NCBI GenBank assembly: GCA_015499995.1
Contig: JADNRV010000017.1
Coordinates: forward strand, 372,001-436,000
Direction: 5' to 3'
Source: Flammula alnicola
Lineage: Eukaryota > Basidiomycota > Agaricomycetes > Agaricales > Strophariaceae
DNA: 64,000 nucleotides
Shown here piece after piece: positions 22,032-32,098 of the stretch (position 1 is the stretch's first letter; every line of letters starts with the position of its first letter). The notes beneath the pieces were generated by a model. The model did not search any database. It was not told where the DNA came from and saw nothing but the letters and a program-made list of their open reading frames with translations. Both the position numbers and the translations under genes were made by a program.

Positions 22032-24193
22032 CATCAGGAAAACTACATGTTCACTTACGTGACTTACATCACTTTGACAAGTGACCAAGTGGTGTAAGTG
22101 AGTTCAAGTGCCTAATGTACGTTCACTTGGGTAAGGAGGTCCTTGTCTTAGCCAAGTGAATCCTCTTACACAAGTGAACTCAAGTGAGTTCAAGTGAGCA
22201 AGTCGTAAGACATCCAAGTGAATAAGAGACATTCAGATTCATCATACAATTAGGAATGGGTTCAAATAATATTTCTATTGCACGACTATTACATGGATTT
22301 ACAGGAAGTACTACGTTTACTGAAATACTCATCTACTGAAATGCTCTCAGATCTACTCATGCCAGATTGCTCTGCTGCCCATAGGAACAGGGGGATGCAG
22401 AGCAAAGACAACGCTGCACGAACAGCCGCGAGACACAACGGAATAACAAGAACGGAGGTTGCTTAAGACGACTACTGACCGGGGATGTTGCTGATTGGTT
22501 TCTGGTAGGATGGACAATTGTTAGAGGATGAAACAGAGGAAAAGGGGCCGGCGTACTTACGAGCAAACGATCGAGACGACAATGGGTGCCGAAGGGGAAT
22601 GAACGTCAGTCAGCGCCAAAGATGTCTGACATAGTCCTAATTTTCTGTGATTTCTGAAAGAGCAGTAGATCAGCACCACGCTGAATGACTAACATACTTC
22701 TATTTACCTCTATAAGAGTCAGGCTTCCCAATACATCTAAGCAGCACAGATTGGTAGTCGCTGAAAGAAGACATTAGTACATTGAAGGACGCGAGAAATC
22801 CAAACGTGGAGAGGAATATTGGGATGTAGATGCGAGGAAAGGTTTACGCACATCGAAGTCACGGACGTTATCCTAGACTAATAATCTCGCACGCTCACAC
22901 TTGATCACATAGCTACGGGCTTCGCACGCCGAAGAACTGAATGACGCCAGTGTCTGTGCGCTGGTACGTGCCGCTGTATGCTATGTGTCGAACGTGTTTG
23001 CCGAGTCACCTTCGGCAAGCACCATGTTGTCAACGAGGACGGGAGGCCTGAGGAGCGACACAGGTAAGCAATCCTGATCTCATTTTCGTGTTGAAAACAG
23101 GGACTTACCGTGGTCTGCGCGTCCATCCCGCCATCTCTGTAGCCCTTAAGCACATGCGACACGGGTCATGCCTAACGTTCGAATGGCTGGCGGATTGCGG
23201 AGGGAGTGGCGAAAGACATTGCGAGCTGGTAAAGGCGGAAAAAGATGAGTAGTGGAGCCGTCGTATTCATTCTGGGACACTTACCTGGCAAAGTAGACAC
23301 TAGCTGCCTCGCACGCTCTTTTCCCCCACCCTGACACCCACTATCATCCTTGGAATTCACGATTCTTAGAGAGATTAGGCAGCCTTAGCCACTGAGGCGA
23401 GGGTTGACGATCAACGTGCTGGACATTAAGTTGTCCTGCTATCAAACAGTCAGTAAGCATCCCATAACTCGACCGCATGCTGAAACGAGAACGTACCGTC
23501 CATGTATAAAACATATATTTTCAGCGAATCTGACGCGTATGACGTGCTGCAACGAGGCCTGGCGAGCATACAGCATGCAAATAACGTCCAACGGATGTGA
23601 TATTCTGGCAGAAGAGGTAGATTAGACTCTATTGGTAAAGGATCATAGTGCTATGCTCACCTTGTCCATTTCAGCAATAATCGGAATGAGGAACCTCGCG
23701 TCTAGGTCACGTTCGTTGATAAGAGCCTTCGAGAGCCTTCGCTAGAGCGACAAGCTTCGAACTTGGCCGGCCATGTTCAGTCGAGTGCTTGTTTACTTAA
23801 GATCTAATTACATACCTATTCTGTGCTCTCGTCTTGCTGACATCGAGGAAGTACGGATCCGTAGAGTGTCAAGAACAGCAGGTAAGAGGTGGTTGTGGTT
23901 TGAGAGCAAGCGATATCAAGGAATCTTTATCTGATGGAAAAATTCACGGTCATGTGCATCGGAGTTCAAATGAACTTAGCGTCCAAAAGTCTCAAATCGC
24001 TGAGAGAAAGTTCACTTGAAGCCTGAAGGTACTGTCCGCACATATCACTTACGCACTTGAACCATAGTTTGAACCAAAATTATTTCCCAAATCATGTTGT
24101 GGCTGTGTGTCCAAGTGCCAAAGTGATCCAAGTCGCGTTCCAAGTGATTTCAAGCTGCGTAAGTTGGGTAAGTGATGTGTAGTTTTGCTGATG
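22032..24193. mobile_element. CAAGTG-rich CACTA-like element, copy A
   Basis: 2162 bp flanked by CTT (22029-22031 and 24194-24196), a 3-bp duplication as in CACTA/EnSpm elements. Inverted ends are CATCAGGAAAACTACATGTT (left) and, from the right, CATCAGCAAAACTACACATC. The first and last 200-250 bp hold many CAAGTG/CACTTG steps in both orientations, like transposase-binding subterminal repeats. The interior has no clear gene. Host codons join as Arg-Thr-Leu-Gly across the site. Copy B lies at 62403-63947. Confidence 0.88.
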
Positions 24194-24745
24194 CTTGGGA
24201 CATGCCGCCGTGAATCAATTCGATGAGGGATACAACAAGTTACGAAATGGAAAGCTCAAGGACTTCATCTACAAGACAACGACCTACGCCGATGTTATTG
24301 CAGATATCCAGGCATACAAAAAAACCGAAGAGAGCTCGGCTCCTGATTTCGAAGACGAAGATCTGAATCAACAAGATTATCAGCCCAATGATGACGACCC
24401 ACCTCCTAGCGAAATCTCGGGCTCTGAATCATACGATTCCAAGTCTGCCTCTGGTACCTCATCTTCTGGTGCTCGATCCCAAGAGGGCCTTGATGAGGCT
24501 GATCCTAGTAACGATCATCTGGTCAGTGGATCGGACTATAGCATGTGCATCTCAGAGAACAGGCTGACACACGAGGCATGGTACAATGAAAATCGACACG
24601 ATAATTCAAGTGACGAAGAAGACGAGGCCCATGAGTTTGATGGTGGTTTGGTCGCCGAAGGTGAGAACGGCAGTGAAGATAATGATTTGTACAATTCAGA
24701 CTATGCGAGCGAGTAGTTTACAGCAGTTAAAGAACAAGAGAATAC

Positions 24746-26975
24746 TTAATTGTTTCTTGACCGAGCACGTCGGCGGGTTTGGTACCGTGGACCATATTCT
24801 TCCTGTACTTGAGCAACGCTGGGTTGAGGCGCTCTGGGGGCTCGTTGTCGCTTTGGGGTGTTGGTTATGTCTTCCATCGCTTGGCGTTTATGACTCGAAC
24901 ATTGTTTGCGACTTGAAGATTGGTCTATCGGGTTTTTGGCAGGCTCAGTATCTGTCTCACATGGGGATTGACTTCTGTTCTCGTCTTCACTAATCATCGC
25001 CAGCTGTCGTTTTTCTCATTGCTTTGATTTAATGAGTTCTCGGGCTTCACCGCGCCCAGCAATGATGCACGTCTGAATATCAATGATAGAGTTATAGAGA
25101 GCGCTTCCGTGAGTGCCGTAGTAGATCCAGGAATTGTCAAGAAGGTCTTCGAGGTCGGAAGGAAAATGGATGACGAACAACTTGTCAAGTATCGATGATG
25201 ATACATCAAGTGGAAAGTAGGACGAACGAAGGCGATATTTGTGGCTATCCGAACGTCGTTCCATTTGGCGAATAGAGTCTCCGAATTCGAGCAAATGTTT
25301 TTCAGCAGCTGCCCGTTCCTTCTTGTTTAATTTGTCTTTCTTTTTCATAGGCAACTTTGGAGCAATGACAGATTTGGGCGGCGTTAAAATGGGAAATGAG
25401 CCTTCTGGTGATGCTAGTGAGAAGGCGATACTGCCACTCCCTTGGCGTGATAAACAAAGCGAGCAGGGTAGGTGACGTCCAGCTGCGATGCAGTCCAAAC
25501 GAGGTAAATCGGGGCGAGATGGATCCAAATGAAGGGTTCCCATAGCAAATATTGATTCGGGAAATATAGCAAGTTTTTTCGACAATAATGAGTGCCTTTG
25601 ATTTATCTAGAATCTGAGGCGTCTTGGTCTTGGTCTTTGAAACATTATTACGTTGGATTGGAGGAGCAACGAGAGCTGAACAAGGATAAGCAACATACAC
25701 AAAGATATAAGGGATGATACTCACATTCAAGATACGTTTCAGCTGCCTTAATTATGCTACGGTTTGCAAGGATGATGCCTCGGCCAGTTGTGTCAGGATT
25801 CCGTCCTACACGCCCCTTCTCCTGCCAAGACTCATCAAACGTCGACGCGAATCCAAGAGATAGACTATCAAGAAGGGACTTTGCATTAAGCCCATTCGAA
25901 AAAGCAACAGTGGAGACGACGATTTGACAACGCGGATCATTGTCGATAAGTTGTATGGTTTCCTCGTTGTACTCCGAAGGGTTGATGCTATGATACATGC
26001 GGGTTCGGATAAGCTTGTCCGCGCCATCGGGTTGAAGCCGCCAGATGTAAGCGTATACGCGGGAGACCTGATCGAGTGTTCGACAGTGTATAATCGTTTT
26101 TCTTCCGCTTGCTAGGTATGGAAGTAGATCTGGGAATTTCTCGCCGTTCAGTCCGTAAGTAATGAATTGGACAGTGAACTGAGTATTGGGACGTTCATTA
26201 GACCCCCTGATGAACTTGAAGTTGCCGTCAAAGAAACCAAGGCTCTTACAGACAGAAACTGTCGACGGACCTGGCTCGAGGGTTGCTGAGAGGCCGACAA
26301 CAGATATAGAGGCAGGAAATCGACCACGCAAGAAAGCCCCGATAGCTGTGAATGCGGTACGGAATGAAAGACCCCAGACATTGATCAAGTGGACCTCATC
26401 GATGCACCCGAACAAGATGTTGGACCGAAAGATGGGACTCTCGGTTATTTCCCTCCACTCTTTGTCGCGCAAGTGCTCCGGGTCCACACATATCACCTGC
26501 CATCTAATACACTCCATAATCACATCTGCCAAACGGGTTCCAGCCTTTCGTGCTTCGCTCAGGGTTTCGTGGCAGTATGAGAAAGCGGAGACATTCAATT
26601 TTGAAAGTTCGAAAACCTAGAAAGCCGTGAGCAAGAAACTTGAAAAAGTGGAGAGAAACGTACAATATTATTGGCCAGTCCCTTCGTTGGTGTGATTACG
26701 ACACCGATAGGTCTTTTCCGGGTGGGAAGTCCAGCTGGGTATGCGTCTGGATGTGCATTGTATTCCATGAGTACGAGGCAAGGAATTAAAAAGGCTGCTG
26801 ATTTTCCGTCCCCAGTTGCAGTGCAGCAGAGTATGTCTTGCCCATCAAGGATCGTAGAAATAAGTTCGAGCTGTACGGGGTGCAGCCCATTCGTCCATGT
26901 TGGTATAAGCGTCTTCACGATGGTATTGATTGTCTCTAGGCCAATAGGGTCCTGCCAGCGGACTCCCGGAGCCAT
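24746..26975 (-). pseudogene. RecQ-like ATP-dependent DNA helicase, decayed
   Basis: Start ATG at 26975; introns at 26617-26663 and about 25683-25732. Helicase motifs in order: 'TATGDGKSAAF' (Walker A), 'CIDEVHLINVWG' (DEVH in place of DEAH), 'VVGLSATL' (motif III), 'KTIIHCRT' (IV) and 'QEKGRVGRNPDT' (VI). A C-terminal region with 'CSLCL' and 'NKKERAAAEKHLLEFG' follows. A one-base shift near 25525 ('INICYGNP' to 'LDPSRPDLPRLDCI') and an in-frame TGA at 25016-25018, after which the same frame runs on to 24746 with a basic tail, indicate decay. RecQ enzymes unwind DNA 3' to 5'. The gene ends about 30 bp from the DUF6589 stop. Confidence 0.85.
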
Positions 26976-27115
26976 ATTTGAGGGTTCATAAGGGGTTCAG
27001 GTCATTCAAGAAGTAAAAAATCAAGTTTTAAGAAAGATAATGATAGGATTCCATTGAATATCGCGTCAACAGTAGAGGAGCGATAGATAATATTTGACGT
27101 GTCCAGGTCGGACCG

Positions 27116-27128
27116 CGGTTTCAAAGTC
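27116..27128 (-). repeat. Right inverted motif of the DUF6589-RecQ unit
   Basis: CGGTTTCAAAGTC, exact inverse of 15977-15989, about 140 bp upstream of the RecQ start. The inverse of CACGTCAAATAT lies just inside it. Confidence 0.5.
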
Positions 27129-27225
27129 ACAATCACTTCACTTATATCGTGGTCTGTCTACGAGAGACTAAATTCTTGAAGCAAATGGTCTGCGATCCTC
27201 CCGTCGTGGGAACGCGCCTCATCAA

Positions 27226-27277
27226 GAGAATGACTCCTTCCCACGCGCTCGTGATTCTCGGCATATCTACTTACCGC
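27226..27277 (+). promoter_or_regulatory. Promoter block shared with the gene at 54.5 kb
   Basis: A 34-bp block beginning GAGAATGACTCCTTCCCACG (27226-27259) matches 54678-54711 on the minus strand with one mismatch, and similarity goes on into TACTTRCCGC. It lies 134 bp before the start codon here and 127 bp before it there. Confidence 0.6.
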
Positions 27278-27393
27278 CCTCCACGAGGTGATGGCCATTC
27301 TCAACGAACAAAGGGGAGACAGTCGACGTTCTCTCTCTATACCTCTCCCATCGTCTAGGAATTATCAGTCGAATCATCGCATTACTCTTTGTG

Positions 27394-28217
27394 ATGACAC
27401 TGTGGTAAGGGTCTCAGGAGCTTCTTTAACATGATACTTAGATTTAGGTCCTAACTTCTGGAACTCCTTTCAGGTCCATGAACCTTGCTCCGGCAGAGGA
27501 ATTCGCTTATCAGGCTCCATGCGACATCAGGATCAACAATGTTGCCCTCACAGATACTGTACCAGAGAAGGATGTCCGAACGACTCTGAAATTTCTCTAC
27601 TTCGACATAAGCGAAGGTGTTACTAAGGATAAGTCCAAAGCCGCGCGCATCGTCACAATTTGCAACCTTACTCCCTATCGGGTATGTTGCTTCCTTCATG
27701 ACTTCGGCATATCCTCATTGAATGGGATCAGAATGAACAACATAATTGTGACATTGTCCTGCATAAAGACGAGGAGTATGGTTTCGAGGTCTTTGGTCCT
27801 AAGTGAGTTAGTTATGACAAAAGCTATGGCAACATGATGCTGACGACCTCCGCTCAAGTCCTATCGATATCTCTGGTATTCGCCTTCGTTAGTCTCCCAT
27901 GGATGATGCGCATTGTTATCCTTGTTTCTTACTTATTCTCCCCCAGTACCCGATGAAGAAGACGTTGAGAATCAATCGCATTTTTCCCGAGAGGCAAGCT
28001 TCCGTGACGATGATCGAGATCCAACCCCTCAGCCCCATTCTGCTTCTGTCCAAGCCCCCGATAAAGCGTAAGGAATTTTTTCACTCTAAACATTCAAACG
28101 GAGCATTCTTATAAACCCACTCGCAGGAAGGGAAAGGAACCACAGACGCAACGGACACCTACTTTGTTCGACATGGCCAAAGCCGGAAAACTGTCTGGAA
28201 ACGGGTCGCGTAAGTAG
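27394..28217 (+). CDS. Nucleoplasmin-like domain protein 1
   Basis: Exon 1 is only 11 nt (27394-27404, 'MTLW'), then exon 2 from 27474 gives 'SMNLAPAEEFAYQAPCDIRI' and 'NNVAL', the start of the nucleoplasmin-like fold found at the N-terminus of fungal nucleolar FKBPs. Later exons give 'HNCDIVLHKDEEYGFEVFGP', 'SSPIDISG', an acidic 'EEDVENQSHFSREASFRDDD' stretch and 'RTPTLFDMAKAGKL'. Members bind histones or act as chromatin chaperones. No FKBP isomerase domain follows. The stop at 28215 overlaps a strong donor (GTAAGT at 28210), so the gene might run further. A homologous gene lies on the other strand at 30.5-31.4 kb. Confidence 0.7.
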
Positions 28218-29043
28218 TAACGATTTTGGAAAGCATTCTGGCTGTGTTAAAGTGCTTCGGTTTCCTCGAAAGTCATCTTTCATGTTGGATTGCGAGTGGG
28301 AGTAGACCGCTGATGCTGTTAACTTGTTCTATATCTACACAATGATCATGACGTAGACGAATTGCTGCTGCATTAATTGTTGACATCCTCGCTCCTAGGC
28401 TGGTGACACCACAGCACAACTAGCACAGTTACCGGTCACGGCGTCCAGCTGAGCAAGCGCGGCGCGAGTCCTCGACAATCTTCGCAACATCGCGTCGCGC
28501 ACGGATACTAATCCGCTCGCTCCGTCAATCATTACCTACACTCTCGTTCAGATCTTTCTTTTTCCCACCCACCACACCCCATTTAACCTGGTAGCATCCA
28601 GCCGCTTCCCTAATATTCACTTAGACCAGCATAATAATTACTATTCTTACCACCTATATTCACATTTCTAACCACCTGGGCCCATTGCCCTAGTTTTATC
28701 CTATTAATAAATTCCTTAATAGTTGATTGTAGGCTTCCGTCCTTATCTTACAATCACATTAACGAGTTCTCTTCCCACACGAGCACCCAATGAGATCTAC
28801 AAATGAGTCGTGGCGCAAGATTGACCCATGGCCACCCACCCAGCGGCTCATTCTTGCTCGCGTACCGCGTCAGCTACGCTGACCATACCCCATCTCCTTT
28901 GGCTGGACTGCCCATAAAGTAGCAAGTTTTCCCACACATGGCCAGTTACGGATCCGGAAATTTCACAGAAAAACTCCGCTTTCCGTACAAGCCTGAGCCT
29001 CAGCGCTGATCGCACCAAGATTGCATTGCCAACCACAAACGAT
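28218..29043. other. Gene-free stretch
   Basis: Pyrimidine-rich intergenic sequence, possibly promoter of the next plus-strand gene. No repeat or ORF is supported. Confidence 0.4.
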
Positions 29044-30166
29044 ATGGATAATAATTATAATCGCTTTACATCTTCCAGGGAAATCTTACCTTCTTCAGCG
29101 GGTCCCACCTACATGAAACTCCCTAATCTTGCGCCTGCTCCCTTACGCATTAGAGATCCTCCGACGTCAAAAACGATGATTGCGATCGATAACGATGGTC
29201 TGCCTGAGTCGCAGACTGCAGAGCAACCAGCTTCGAATTCTCAAGGAGCCCTCCCTGGCCCCACGTCGAGCGCTTCTAGGCAAGTATTGGGATTTTAGGC
29301 GCCGATGCTCTCCACTAATTGGTATGTGCTTCCCAACAGAACAACGGGGAAGGGCCTGCGGGTACCAAGCCGTTTTCTCTTTCAAGTTTCAACACTTCAA
29401 ATCTCACAATAACATGGACAGGCATCCCTTCAAAACATTTTCCAAATCGGATCTTCTGGCGGTGCTATCAATAAAGGATCCTCAGGAAACGGCGAACAGG
29501 TTTTTGTTTATATTCCACATTAGTTGACTAGTAGAAAACTGATCACGATTAATGGTGTCGTAGGGTTCCTCTCAAGATAAATCACCTAGGTTCATTGTTG
29601 GCCTATAAATACTGGGCTGTTTATAATTACTGATATCATCGACACTCTGCAGCGCAACCTCTCCATCAGAGATTGACTCGCGATCGATAATTAGAGATGA
29701 TCGTGAAGTGAGTGTGACTGAAACTGTGTTGTATATTCTGACTGAATTTTCGCAGAAAGCTACTGCTCTGAAGGTCAAATATGACTCCCGCAAAATACGC
29801 AATACAGACATTGAAGTCAGTTGGTTTGCCTCGACCTCTGGATCCACCATCGACCAACCTCCTTCCCGCCTAAAGCCTGTCCCTCATATAGGGTACCTCT
29901 ACCTACATTTTAACTCCAATGATCCAAAAAAACCGCTGGTATGGATTCGCCAAAAGCGTCGCGGTGTCGAAGACTGGTTCCAGGTTGCCATAGGGTTTTC
30001 ATATCCACAGGACCGCCGGCGCCAGCTCGGGATATCGGCTCAGGGGAGGCCTTCTTGGAACAAAAAGCCGTCAAAGTCTGAGATACATACAATTGATGAG
30101 GAAAGCGAGGAAGGAGGAGCAAAGCAAGATAGCGACGATGACGAGGAGGAAGAAGACAACACCTAG
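29044..30166 (+). CDS. Unrecognised protein with acidic tail
   Basis: A first exon from ATG 29044 ('MDNNYNRFTSSREILPSSAG') ends near 29279 at a likely GC-AG intron (donor GCAAGT, branch-like CTAAT, acceptor CCAACAG at 29339). A later exon, open from about 29635 to 30166, reads 'KVKYDSRKIRNTDIEVSWFA', 'IGYLYLHFNSNDPKKPLVWI' and 'RRGVEDWFQVAIGFSYP' and ends in a run of Asp and Glu. The middle exons could not be joined with confidence, so these may be one or two genes. The acidic tail and position between two nucleoplasmin-like genes hint at a nuclear role, but I do not recognise the family. Confidence 0.4.
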
Positions 30167-30497
30167 GAAGTCCCTTCTTTCAAATCTTTCTGCTTTTTTT
30201 CGTTGTGCGATACGTAGCTACTCAATGAAAGCCTTCTACCGAGCCAGACAGGGAAAGCTGGGTGAACTGGATCGTTGCACGTTTGAAGTTATGATCGTTT
30301 AATCAGCAGCACTTGAATTGATAATATATGTACACCAAAATTCCGTGTCTCGTCCAAAATATGGACCTGGACTATTTCTGCCTCCATCCCTCTCATTCAA
30401 GGCTAAGTATGCACTGGCTCTCATAATATGAAATATCATCCCGGATAGGTGCACGTATTTGACCTTCCGGCACGTAAGACTACTTACTTTGCTAAGC

Positions 30498-31447
30498 TCA
30501 ACGGTAATTGCCTCCAGATGCGGTAGAACCACCTCGCTGCACGTTCGATCCACTTGCAACCATCCTCGGTGGAATGTCCTTCTCTTTTGGCTCCAGCTTG
30601 ATTCGTTTATTCGCATTCTTGGAGCCTGGGGGCCTGCCGCGCCTTTTGGGCATCGTTTCCTCTATTTCTGCCAGATCTGGGGTATCCTCAATGACGCGCT
30701 TCAGAGGGCGTATTGCATAGGGATGGTTTTCTTTCCTGTGAGTTTTGGATCAGCTTTGAAACTTAATCAATAATGTTGAAATGCCTGACGCATTGGACGG
30801 GACATTGCGATATTTAGAGCGAGTCGAATACGCCACATTTGAATCGCGATCGTTAACGTCTTGTTCGTCACTTGCTAAAATGATCCAAAGATTTAAATGA
30901 GCGGTGGTTTGAAGTATAAATAAGGCGAAGAAAAAGTACGCAGGCATTCCCCGGAAATATCAATCGGACTGGACCAACGCCGCATCAACACCTCATTATC
31001 GCTCTGGACGTTGTAAATCGTAACGCACTTGGGACCGATCACCTCAAAAGCATATTCTGAACCTTGATTGAGCAGAATATTACAAGAGTGATTCTCCGCC
31101 TGTCAAGTTCTTTGACAATGAATTTTACAATTCGGAGCGGAGGGCGTCTTACCTTTCCGGGGATCAAGTTACAGATCGTGAACGATGCCACTGAAGAGAT
31201 TACACCATCCTCGACGAGCGCATACTGTAGTTTGAGGGTCGTCCTTACGCCTTTTACGGTAGCATCGGCTGTGAGCGCAATGTTTTTAATGCGTGTAGGG
31301 AAATGAGAGTAAAACGTCTCTTCAGTCTTGTGGTTGCGGGATCCCTTTTTTGCATTAAGCGTCAAGCTCCTGGGTAAGAATTGGTCAGCGCACAATTACT
31401 GGCCGTGACCTTTTGGTGAGGGGCTCGTACCACGGCACCGCCGACAT
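30498..31447 (-). CDS. Nucleoplasmin-like protein 2 with AT-hook
   Basis: Start ATG at 31447; a 17-nt exon 1 ('MSAVPW') joins exon 2 at 31369 ('SLTLNAKKGSRNHK'), the same short-first-exon design as the gene at 27.4 kb. Then 'RIKNIALTADATVKGVRTTL', 'FTICNLIPGK', 'ENHSCNILLNQGSEYAFEVI' and 'SSPIDISG' parallel protein 1. A variable acidic stretch leads to 'MPKRRGRPPGSKN', a textbook AT-hook (core RGRP) that would bind the minor groove of AT-rich DNA, and a basic end closing with TGA at 30498-30500. The pair plausibly arose by duplication. A chromatin role is inferred from the domains. Confidence 0.72.
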
Positions 31448-32098
31448 TTAGATGAGAGTACGGGTTGAGGCCGAGTAAAAGTGTGTCGGATGAAAGGAGA
31501 GCCCTCTCCCCTTAAGCTTGTTCTTTGTCTCCTTCCTCGAGGCAGCGGCAGTAATCAAGTAATCCATATATATGCAGGTTGTCACAGATGCCAGTGGATG
31601 CTCCGGAAACACTTAAGGAGCGGGGATCGGAGTCTAGAAAAGAATTGTGGCGACGCCCGCTCGAAGGTCAGTGCTCGAGCTCAGGCTATAGCGCTAGCTA
31701 GTTAGATCATGGCCACTTACTATTTTGACTGGCTTATTCTGGCACCTTTCCTATCTCAATCGTTGGCATTTGGCGTCTCATCTACTCCAACCAATATTGG
31801 TGAGAGTACTATAGCACCTGGGGTCGATCGCTTGTACATATATATAGCCTATGTCGGAGCCTACAAATATAGTCGGCGATCGCAATCTAAGAAGTGTAAC
31901 GACTAAGTAATTATAAACCCAGATCAGTAAGTCGTCCTAATTGGGATTACCTATGCATATGATCATCGCGATCGGTAATTACCTATAGCTATGACTGGAG
32001 GTGCCTCAAGGCTTGCTCAAGGCCAATTCGGGTCTAAGCCGTGCTTACGAGGCATTGAAAGACTGCTTTGACCGAATTAATTATAACGTTGCTGCGAT
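31448..32098. other. Intergenic, divergent promoters
   Basis: Lies between nucleoplasmin-like gene 2 (minus) and the WD40 gene (plus). TATATATAGCCTATG at about 31838 is AT-rich. No gene supported. Confidence 0.4.

Larger units (their letters stand above)
16100..24716 (+). pseudogene. DUF6589 domain protein, broken by insertions
   Basis: Pieces in order: an N-terminal Ser/Pro-rich leader; 'LKDSGFDSVGEFLKILFYN' (16400-16450); 'FLQGQNKIKMSDIIVLIY' (17600-17670); 'GDLAMALGVWHFTAKSHIDV' (18160-18230); 'EGRKTVVQPLGTNAEREIET' (20165-20225); 'ILNNWLVNVTGELGKWIEGD' (21710-21770); 'GHAAVNQFDEGYNKL' (24199-24243); and an acidic tail ending at 24716. This is the agaricomycete DUF6589 family, function unknown to me. 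It is disrupted by an in-frame TGA at 16325-16327 and by insertions at 16493-17576, about 18506-19847, 21040-21433 and 22032-24193. For three of these the reading frame becomes continuous across the site when the element and one target-site copy are ignored. Base composition of the exons matches the RecQ partner. Confidence 0.8.
15977..27128. mobile_element. Candidate DUF6589-RecQ two-gene transposon
   Basis: GACTTTGAAACCG at 15977-15989 recurs inverted (CGGTTTCAAAGTC) at 27116-27128, and a second block, CACGTCAA followed by AT-rich sequence, follows inside both ends at slightly different spacing. The two enclosed genes are DUF6589 (plus) and a RecQ-like helicase (minus), with stop codons about 30 bp apart. 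Without the later insertions the unit would be roughly 6 kb. Whether it moves is inference; no target-site duplication was recognised. Confidence 0.5.

Noticed and set aside
22915..22940. GGCTTCGCACGCC as a fourth Helitron-like hairpin
   Set aside because: It lies inside CACTA-like copy A, the stem is poor, and no CTRR end with a T follows at the right distance.
23360..23412. tRNA-like segment on the minus strand (CTCAGTGGCTAAGGC)
   Set aside because: Only a D-arm-like piece is present. No matching T-arm GGTTCGANNCC or paired acceptor ends were found at tRNA spacing.
22016..24196. Host gene inside CACTA-like copy A
   Set aside because: All ORFs inside are short, overlap on both strands and show no domain motif.
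16325..25018. In-frame TGA codons as selenocysteine or programmed readthrough
   Set aside because: They occur in unrelated dead genes alongside insertions and frameshifts, and fungi lack selenoproteins. CpG decay explains them better.
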